Assembly: GCF_000372725.1 (NCBI RefSeq) | Contig: NW_005201014.1 | Location: 250,105 to 314,104 of the forward strand | From: Emiliania huxleyi CCMP1516 | Lineage: Eukaryota; Haptophyta; Isochrysidales; Noelaerhabdaceae | DNA length: 64,000 nt | Reading direction: 5' to 3' | Shown: positions 55,870-64,000 of the stretch, one piece after another | Layout of the letters: the number at the start of each line of letters is the position of its first letter | Numbering within the stretch: position 1 is the stretch's first letter | The notes under the pieces: model-generated | The model's input: the letters and a program-made list of their open reading frames with translations, nothing else | Database searches by the model: none | What the model was told of the DNA's origin: nothing | Made by a program: the position numbers and the translations under genes

Positions 55870-57321
55870 ATAGGGCTCCAACCCGACAGGCAGACCCCGG
55901 CAGACCCCGCCCCGCTCGGACTGGGTCGACTGGGGCACGGTGCCATCGCCGAGGCCGACATAGAAAACGCCTGGCGGGACCACGGCCAGCGCGCCGGCGG
56001 CGATTTTTCGTGCGGCCCGTTTCCCTCCAACCGCTCCAGCGCCTCCGCTCACCTCCTCGTGGTGCTGCGCGGCCAGGCCTTCCGCACGGGCGGCCAGCAC
56101 TCGCGGAGAAGCGCCGAGAGCGGCAGCACTCAGTGGCGAGCGTTGAGAAGCGTGCGGTCACGTGTCCTGCTTCCGGCGGTCCGTCAGCCACGCCGCCACC
56201 ATGCGTCACCACCCACCACCTCCACCTCATCGCCAGCTCCGCGCTCCAGGCGCGGTCTGGCTGGGCCTGCACCGTGTTGGTCGACGTGGTCGCGTCCGAG
56301 CGGCATAGCGCCGCTCTACGGGCACGCGCTGTCCACGAGCTGCGCGCGGCGGCGGTGCGCGTGACATCGCAGCTGCGCGCGAGCCAGATGCTCTCGATTG
56401 CCTATACGTTGCAGTGGGCGCTCTCCCATCACTTGGGCGAGGGAGGAGCTGCCTCCTCCTCCTCCTCCGAGCTGGACGCTCAGCCGGGAGAGCAGCGAGG
56501 GCGGACCGAAGACATCCGGAGTTGGAGCTGCCTCCTCCTCCTCCGCGCTGACCTCGAAGTCAAGGCGCTGCCGTTGCCGCACCCCGCGGCGCTCGGTTGC
56601 CGGCTCCGTGTCCCGTTTGAGACGCTCGACGGGCGCGGCGTCGCCGGCGCAGCACATCTGGCACGAACAGCGTCAGCTCACCCGTCCCTGCGGTGAAGAA
56701 CAGGCGCGGCGTCGCCGATGCGGCGCAGCTGGTGCCGTGGTGCCGCTTTGGCGCCTTTTTCGCGGCGGTGGCGCGGCGGGCGGCGCAGGCGCGCGGCGGA
56801 CGAGAGACAAAATAACGACAGCTGGAGCGACAGGATGGGAGAGGGGCTACACTTTGGGCGCTTGGGCCCGGCTATCCCTGCCCTCCCCCTCGCTGTCTTG
56901 CCGTGGCGCTGATCAGGGTACTGGCGGCGGCAGGTGCATCCGAAGCCTTGCGGCGAGCGGTCAGTGCGCTGCTTTGGCAGCGACCATCTCCACTCGCTCT
57001 GTGAGCTGCTTCCCGACGTCGCCTACCTGACCCCGCTGCGGTGGCCCCTTCTCCGTCCTCCCCTCCACGCCTGCCACCGAGCTCCCAACCCGTCCTAGAC
57101 TCCGCCACTCAGCTGCCATCGAGCCCGCTCTCCCCCCCCCCCCCCTCTGCCCTCTACGCCCCTCCCCCGACTTCCGCCGCCCTCGCCGCCGTCTCTGCTG
57201 CCCCCGCAGGTATGACTCCAACTCGGCCAAGGACCGGAACCCCGTCTACGCGATGGTCGGCCGGCCGCAGCGCGCCGCTGGTGCCCTTGCAGAGGGAGGG
57301 GCGTCGAGCTGCCGCGAGTAG
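55870..57321 (+). CDS. unresolved multi-exon gene of unknown family
   Basis: Protein-like blocks in changing frames: RLGHGAIAEADIENAWRDHG, DFSCGPFPSNRSSASAHLLV, VLRGQAFRTGGQHSR (about 55895-56105); AAQLVPWCRFGAFFAAVARR (about 56710-56790); PKPCGERSVRCFGSDHLHSL (about 56935-57000); and YDSNSAKDRNPVYAMVGRP after a CCCCCGCAG acceptor (about 57210-57270). I recall a family in haptophytes with a LLRGQxFR block and a C-terminal AKxRNPxYxMxGRP block, but cannot name or verify it. Exon edges are not assigned. Confidence 0.35.
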
Positions 57322-58302
57322 GCGCCGTTCACAGCCCGTTGCCGTGAACAGGCGCCGTGGAGGAGGAGCTGCACAGACGAGGCTTGCCCGGCCGTCCTCG
57401 CAGCACGGGGCGCGTGATCGGCTTCTCGCAGCCGCGCGGAAGCGCCGCGAAGCCGATCAGGCGACGAGACCTCCGATAATTAGCCTCTGACCATTAGTTT
57501 TGTTCAGTGACGTACGGCCCGGTGGCTTGCCTGCTCAGCCGTTTGCTACTCACTAGGTGCCGGACGAGCGCCTCGCCAGATCGCGGCTGCGAGCGCGGCT
57601 GCCCGTCCCGCGAGACGCAGAGCGTGTGGCGCGCACTGGCGCGGGCGGGCGAGCGGGCGGGGACGACGAGCGCGCTATTCGAGCTCGGCGCTGCTCTCGC
57701 AGGGCCGTGACCGGGACCGCGAGAGACTACCGCTTGAGTGCACGAACAAAGACGCATGAGCGCGCGACACGAGTCTCGCTCTAGCTCAGAGAGACTCTCA
57801 GGCGATCGATTTGCTAAGATTTTCCGCGGCAAACGACATCGATTTTCATAGAAAAGAGATGTGGGGCAGCGTGGGGGGGTCCGCCGAGGCGGAGGCACGC
57901 GCGATCCGCGAAAGCGGGGCGGCGGGGGCGACTGTGCGTGTGCGCAGTGCTACATGGCCCAGCTCCTCGCGCCATCGCCCACACTCGAGCTTTGCAGCGC
58001 GCGGGCTCACACTCTACTATAGGCCCCCTCGACGCCCACTTCGAGCTATACTCAGCTAAGGGCCGCACTTGACGCTGTCAGCAGCGCGCGGCGAAGCAGT
58101 TTGGCGCTTGTGGTGAATCAAATGGGAATCTAGCCCAAGGTCGGAGAGTCGTGTCATAGGAGAGGAGAGAGTGTGGATATGTTTTGTGCGGGATCAGGCC
58201 CGAGTCCCTAGTGTCGCCGGAGCAGTAGCTCCCTTTTTCGTAACAGGAACAGTTTTTTTGCGTGTGCGCAGTGCGGCCCCCGCCCCACCCTCTCACCGAT
58301 AT
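57322..58302. other. region without a supported gene
   Basis: Holds a direct repeat AGGCGCCGT (57329 and 57350) around GTTCAC...GTGAAC, which resembles the ends of the introner family. No other feature recognised. Confidence 0.4.
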
Positions 58303-61300
58303 TCACTCCACAGCCGGGCTGATCTCCAACGCCCCTCCATTCCCCTGCATCACTTCACACCTCAGCCCGCGGTGGCGCGCGTGCCGCACCAGTGCCTCGC
58401 GCAGTTTGGCCTCACCGCTCGTGCTGTGCCTCCCACGGCCAGTCACGACCACGCAGCGGGTGCGGCGGAGGGCAGGCAGCACGGGCACGATCAGCTCGTC
58501 GAACTTGGCCGTCGCCTCGGCGACGTGCAATCCGTGCATGTCGACGTAGAGGGGCCTTGACTCACCCGCGTCCGACCCCATCCCCAGGCCTTCGTCGTTC
58601 AGCGTCGCAAAGATGCTCGCCGCCGCGTTCTGCTGCGCCGCCCGGAGCTTCCCCCGCAGCTCGTCGCAGCGGCCGCGGCAAGACCGCCACTCGGCGGAGA
58701 AAGCGCCCGGCCCGAGCCTCTCATCGCGCTTGTCCAGCGTCGCGAGCCTCTTCTCCTCCTCCTCCAGCTCCCTCCGAAGCGCGACGACGGGCCGCCTCGC
58801 CTCGAGGTATATCTCCTGCTTGCGACCCGAGTCGAGGCTGCCTCTCGTCCGCTCCGCCGCACCGTCAGCGTGCCGCGAGAGCATCTCGAAGAGATCCTGC
58901 CCCACCGCCGCAGAGTCGAGGCGGTGGTGCACGAGCATCGCCGGAACTGCGTCGTCGAGGCCTGGTGCGACGGCGGCGAGGTGTCCGGCAAGGAGGCGGA
59001 GGTGGTCCGACGCCTGGTAGGCCTGCAGCGCGAGGTTTTCGACGGTGGCCGGGTCGAGGAGCAGCTTGCATTGCGGGCATTGGAAGCGGGTGGTCACGCC
59101 CTGCCCGTGAGGCACGAGCGGGTCCTGCTGCTCCTCACTCGCGGGGACCATCTCACGCATGAGGCAAAGGCAGGCTGCGCACGTCGCGTGTCTGCACTCG
59201 AGCACGGCCACGCTCACGTCTAACAGGCTAGACCACTTTTCTTTGCAAATGGGGCACTCGCCGTCGGCGTCGCCGTTCCACGAGAAGCCCGAGTTGTCGA
59301 GCAGCATGTCGCCACGCACCAGCTGCGCCGAGTCGGCCGCCGCCACGGTCTCCTTGCCCGCCTGTCTCTCGCGCAGAGCGACGGACTCCTCGACCCGCTC
59401 CATCGCGGGCAGACGCTCGCGGGCGGCAATCAGCAGCCCCTCCGTACCCTCCGGCAAAGCAGAAGCGTGCGGCGTGGCGGCCTCCACCGCCCGCCTCAGG
59501 TGCGAGGCGTCTCCCGTCTCGGAGGTCAGCACCGCGACGAGCGCGTCCCAACTGTCTTCTCCGGACGCGGCAACAGCAGCCCCCTTGGCTTCCGCGATTT
59601 GCCTGCGCCGCTCCCTGCGCCTGTCGGACTCGCGCCGCCGAGGCGGAGGAGGGGCGTGCGGTGGCGGAGATGCAGTGCCCTGGAGCTCGTCCTGGCCGCC
59701 ACCGCTTTCGGCTGCAAGTACCGCGCGCGTCCCGAGCACGCTTCTGCACGTGTCGATCTCCGCTTGATCGCCGTGGCTCGAGGGGCCGGATGATGCGATT
59801 GTTTCCGCCTCTGCCAGCGCCGCCACGCCCGAGGAAGCTCCGCCGACGCCCACTCCGACGATGTCGATGTCGCTCGCAGACGGCTCTACCGGCTCAAAGT
59901 CCGGCTCATCCCCACTATCGGCCGCGGGCAGCGGACGCACATTGCTCGGCTTGACCGACAGGACCCTCGCAGCGCCGCCCGACGGGGGCCGATCGACGAG
60001 CTGCACAGGGAGGCGCCCCGCCTCGCTGAGCTCTCCTGTGACGGCTGCCACCTTGCCGTTGAGGGCGGGCTCCGACCGAAGAGAGTGCAGCTCGACGCGG
60101 CTGCCCACCGCAGGCACATGCACATGCACATGCGCATGTGCATGCACATGCGCATGTGCATGTGCTGCTGCATGCGAGGTCGAACCACTTCCCCGTGCCT
60201 CGCGCGCCTCTGCCGCCTCCGCAGCCGCTGCAACCTCGCGTGTGGCCGCCGCAGCCTGTTCGGCCACCGCCGTCTCCTCCTCCGCCTCTGCTGCGGTCGA
60301 CGAGTGCTCCTCGAGGGCGCGCATGCACTCGACGTGGCCCTCCTCCTGGGCCCGCTGAAGCGCCGTCTTGCCGTCAACCGTGCGCGCCGCAGCGTCTGCG
60401 CCCGCCCGTAGCAAGCGGGGCACGACGGCGGGGTGGTTGAAGAGGGCGGCCATCATCAGCGCGGTATCGCCGTCGCTGTCCTGAAGGTTGACTTCAGCGC
60501 CGCGCCGTATCAGCAAGTCGACTACCCGCTCACGGCCATCCTGGGCGGCGGCCATCAGCGCGGTGAAGCCGTTGCTGCTCTGCAGGTCGATCTCCGCGTC
60601 GTGCTGCAGCAGCAGGTCAACCACCCGTTCGTGGCCTTGATTGGCGGCCATCATCAGCGTGGTGCGGCCGTCGCTGGCCTGCAGGTTGACTTCAGCGCCG
60701 CGCCGGATCAGCAAGTCGACCACCTGCTCGCGGCCGTTGTTGGCGGCGGCCATCAGCGCAGTGTAGCCTTTATTGCTCTGCTTGTTGATCTCCGCGCCGC
60801 ACTGCAGCAGCAGCTCAGCCACCCGCTCGTGGCCGTGGTGGGCGGCGAGCGTCAGCGCGGTGTCGCCGATGCTGTTCTGCAGCTTCACCTTCGCGCCGTG
60901 CCGCAGCAGCAACTCGACCACCTGCTCGTGGCCGTTGACGGCGGCGGCCATCAACAGCGTGATGCCACTCACGCCGCCTCTCTCGTACGTCGCGTCGGCC
61001 CGTCCGCCGCGATCGAGCCACGTCAGCAGCGCCGGCTCGTCGCCTCGCTCCGCCGCTGCGATGACCTCTTCGGAGACTGCCGCGGCACCGCTCGACGCCC
61101 GCTCCGCCGCCGCCGGCGACAGATTACCCGGCCGGACTAGCACGCTCTCGCCGCCGCCCTCGAGCGCCACCGCGTATCGCCCGCCCTCAAAGCTCCGCGC
61201 CTCGCCCAGTCGCCCGTTCAGCTCGGGGCGGGAAGAGAGCCCTTGGAGTACGACCCGCCGCCCGAGCAGCGGCGCGTCTTCAGCCGCCGCGGCCGCGCCT

Positions 61301-62616
61301 GCTCCGCCTTCTGCAGCCGCCGCCGCGACCACTGCCGCCTCAGACAAGACCTTGGCGCACTCGGCGTGGCCCTCCTCCTTGGCCCACTGCAGCGCTGTCT
61401 TGCCGTTCGTATCGCGCGCCGCCGTGTCTGCGCCAGCCCGTAGTAAGCGCCGTTCGACGGCGGGGTGGCCGCACATGGCGGCGTACATCAGCGCGGTGCC
61501 GCCGACACCGGTCTGCAAGTTGACCTCTGCGTCTTGCCGAATCAGCAAGTCGACCACCCGCTCGTGGCCTTGGGCGGCGGCGCACATCAGCGCGGTCCAG
61601 CCACTGCTGCTCTGCAGGTTGACCTCTGCGCCGCGCCGAATCAGCAAGTCGACCACCGGCTCGCGGCCGTTCTGGGCGGCGGCCATCAGCGCGGTGCTGC
61701 CGCGACTGTCCTGCAGGTTGACCTTCGCGCCGTGCTGCAGCAGCAGCTCGGCCACCCGCTCTTGGCCTTCCTGGGCGGCGTTCATCAGCGTGGTGCTGCC
61801 GTTGCTGTCCTGCAGGTTGACATCAGCGCCGCGCCGTATCAGCAGCTCGACCACGCGCTCGTGGCCGTTGCTGGCGGCGTTCACCAGCGCGGCCAAGCCG
61901 TTGCTGTTCTGCTGGTTGACCTCCGCGCCGCGCCGCAGCAGCAGTTCGACCAGCCGCTCGTGGCCGTATACGGCGGCGCCCATCAGCAGCGTGAGGCCGC
62001 TCAAATCGCCTCTCTCGTACGTCGCGTCGGCCCGCCCGCCACTGTCGAGCCACGCCAGCACCTCCGCCTCCTCGCCTTGCTCAATCGCTGCGATGACCTC
62101 GTCGGAGAGTGCCGCGGCACTGCTCGGCTCCGCCGCAGCCGGCGACAGATTGCCCGGCCGCACCCGCACGCTCTCGCCGCCGCCCTCGAGCACCGCGTAC
62201 CGGCCTTCCTCAAAACTCTGAGCCACGCCCCCCTGCCCGTTCAGCTCGGGGCGGGCCGAGAGTCCGCCGAGCAGCGGCGCGTCTGCAGCTGCCGCTGCCG
62301 CGCCCGAGGAGGCGCCGCCCGCCCCTGCTCCGCCTTCTGCAGCCGCCGCCGCGACCGCTGCCGCCTCGGACAAGACCTTGACACATTCGGTGTGGCCCTT
62401 CATCCTGGCCATCTGCAGCGCCGTCGGGCCTGAAGCGTATAGATGGGGGGGCACTCACACCACTCACACCTTGAGCTGTGGTGACGGTGGCATTGATCCG
62501 CCCGTCGCCCTCGAGCCACGCCAGCACCGCCGCCTCGTCACCTCCCTCAACGGCTTGAGCAAGCCACTGCACGGTCCAACTATCATTTGGGGCGAATCGG
62601 AACGCGCCAACACATG
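58303..62616 (-). CDS. ankyrin-repeat / RING / Smr-domain protein
   Basis: A frame of about 1375 codons from 62429 to the stop at 58303, joined by a 40-nt GT-AG intron (62430-62469) to a 5' exon (VQWLAQAVEGGDEAAVLAWL; ATVTTAQ). No in-frame ATG is visible in that exon, so the true start is further up. About 14 ankyrin units in two blocks (GNTALMMAA; HERVVELLIRRGADVNLQDS). Between and after them are three copies of a small barrel-like unit (SRPELNGRLGEARSFEGGRY; ALEGGGESVLVRPGNLSPA). A RING finger at about 59030-59280 reads GECPICKEKW, LECRHATCAACLCLM and FQCPQCKLLL. The C-terminus (about 58310-58560) is an Smr domain: LYVDMHGLHVAEATAKFDEL and CVVVTGRGRHS. RING suggests a ubiquitin ligase, Smr a nuclease or nucleic-acid-binding module. 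This combination is unusual. Confidence 0.85.
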
Positions 62617-62697
62617 ATAGCAAGGTAAAAGCTGCCGTGTTTCTTTTTTATCCAGGGGGGGGGTCTCGACGAAACACAACACTCGATTCTCATCGGT

Positions 62698-62819
<122 letters not shown>

Positions 62820-63145
62820 ACCTCTTCTCCTCGTACTGCAACCGTGTGAGTGAGTGAGTATTCTTGATACGAAACCACGACGACACACACCAGTCGACTC
62901 GCATCGGTTGCCTCCATGAACGGCGGAGCTATTCTCGCGCCCACACCACACCTGGCTCCAACGTGGACACGCCCATAGCTGGGGACACTACTAGGTCACG
63001 CATGGCATCAGAATACACACACACACACACACACTCACTGCAACCGCACCCCCCCCCCCCCCACACCCTCTTCTTTGGTGTGGCAGCAGCCTGCTCTTTG
63101 GCTTCCGCCGCTCCTCAGCCTGGCTCGGCCCTCTGGCGCTCCGCA

Positions 63146-64000
63146 ATGGCATACGGAGGCCTCACGCTCGAGCAGGCCGAGGAGATCAAGGCGGCGGTCA
63201 ACCGGGTCAAGAAGCAGAGCTTCAACTCCGACACGACGGTCCACGGGTGGCGGATCACCTACACACTGCGCGTCGGCGGTCACTCCGACCGGAACCGCGG
63301 CGACTTCTGCCTGCACGATCCGCGTAACGGCAAGAAGATCCACTCGATCATCGCCTTCGAGCGCAACATTGGCCTGCGCGAGCCGGAGCCCGAGCCGGTG
63401 CCAGTCGAGGCGTGTTTGGACGACGACAGCGACGACGGCGACCCTCCGGGCGCAAAGCGGGCGCGGTGGACCCTCACGGGTGATCGGCCTCGCCGGGCGT
63501 CCGCCGGCACCGTCAACTATGCGGAGGCGGCCAACGGCGCGTGGGGTATCGGGGGCGGCCGCGCCGCCGCGGACCAGGCGCGCATGCCGCCAAGAGAGAG
63601 GGAGAGAGAGAGAGGGAGAGGGCGTGGAGAATAGCACAGCCCAGTGTCTGCGGGCGGCGCTGGAACGTACCCGGGACGGTCGACGGCTGTAGGTGCTGGC
63701 TGCGGTCCGGCGCGAGGAGGAGGCGGCGGCCCGCGCGGCTGCCGGCCACCGCGTCGAGGGCGCCGCCGCCGCCGGCCGCAAGTCGGTCGACTTGGTTGGG
63801 CTCTGCACCGCGATTGTCGGAGAGCGGCCCGCCGCGAACGGGTCGGCGGGGCACGAGGCTCCGCCGCCGCCGCTGCCGGTCTCGCCGCTGCGGTGCGCGC
63901 TGACGGGGCCGTGAACGGCGTCTCTTCACAGCTGCGCGCGTGAACAGGTCTCTTCAGTGCGGTACGCGCTGACTGGTCTGCTCCGCTCGGGGCGCGTGCG
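63146..64000 (+). CDS. MBD-like nuclear protein, 3' end outside window
   Basis: ATG at 63146 (MAYGGLTLEQAEEIKAAVNR). Exon 1 runs to 63577; a GC-AG intron (63578-63692) joins AAADQ to VLAAVRREEEAAARAAAGH. Residues 25-75 (TVHGWRITYTLRVGGHSDRN, GDFCLHDPRNGKKIHSIIAF) have the layout of a methyl-CpG-binding domain: GW, a basic loop, D.....P.GKK..S. A basic stretch (PPGAKRARWTL) may be a nuclear signal. At 63911 an introner core begins with a stop in frame, and the bases before it (GCGGTGCGCGCTGACGGG) recur after it as GCGGTACGCGCTGACTGG, so another intron is likely there and the gene runs on beyond 64000. The MBD call is tentative. Confidence 0.55.

Noticed and set aside
60773..62221. 482-codon plus-strand Ser/Ala-rich frame
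   Set aside because: Shadow of the ankyrin repeats; periodicity follows the minus-strand repeats.

Overview
This is nuclear DNA from a GC-rich eukaryotic alga. Genes lie on both strands, most carry short introns (about 24-280 nt), and there are no operons, tRNAs or rRNAs that I can see. Very high GC, dense microsatellites, a CCCTAA (TTAGGG-type) telomeric tract, F-box propeller proteins and, above all, a majority of introns starting with GC instead of GT point to a haptophyte such as Emiliania/Gephyrocapsa or a relative. That assignment is inference. A run of exactly 100 N (36633-36732) shows this is a draft scaffold.

Layout. 1-4.4 kb: an HMG-box-like gene end, a minus-strand hypothetical exon, and a PAN-like / proline-rich / pentapeptide-repeat gene. 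4.4-7.9 kb: gene-poor DNA with repeats and a 56-bp palindrome. 7.9-14.2 kb: a mitochondrial L23-type ribosomal protein, a HspQ/YccV-domain protein, a repeat-rich gap, and a secreted PUB-thioredoxin protein. 15-25 kb: a frameshifted MORN-repeat gene, a large CHAT-protease/NB-ARC/TPR protein, a kinase fragment, and an OS-9-type ER lectin fused to a YccV domain. 26-35 kb: a small orphan, an F-box/RCC1 protein, a COPI-associated-type membrane protein, a probably N-myristoylated LRR protein and a KH-domain RNA-binding protein. 34.8-38.7 kb: a proline iminopeptidase whose gene holds a polyglutamine tract, a 75-bp minisatellite and the assembly gap. 39-46 kb: transposon-like debris, an F-box/Kelch protein, a membrane-anchored histidine phosphatase and a damaged C69 dipeptidase. 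46.6-55 kb: a nine-exon glutathione-S-transferase-like gene, a 2OG-Fe(II) dioxygenase, a second F-box/RCC1 protein and a stand-alone IMP cyclohydrolase. 58-64 kb: a giant ankyrin-RING-Smr protein and an MBD-like nuclear protein.

The genes do not form one pathway. Several could belong to protein quality control and ubiquitin signalling (three F-box propellers, a RING-ankyrin protein, a PUB-thioredoxin, an OS-9 lectin), but each is a separate transcription unit.

The most interesting feature is how the introns are built. Where protein-domain register lets me fix the splice sites, about 60% use GC-AG, at least one looks GA-AG, and many are bounded by direct repeats of 6-22 nt that straddle both splice sites. 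A recurring core of 37-44 nt containing GTCTCTTCACA and ending in TGTGAACAG sits inside introns of unrelated genes. One intron consists almost entirely of telomeric repeats flanked by an 8-nt duplication. Together this looks like a family of introner-like elements that insert with target-site duplication and splice themselves out using the duplicated AG|GC or AG|GT. All intron boundaries are my hand reading of reading frames, not transcript evidence.
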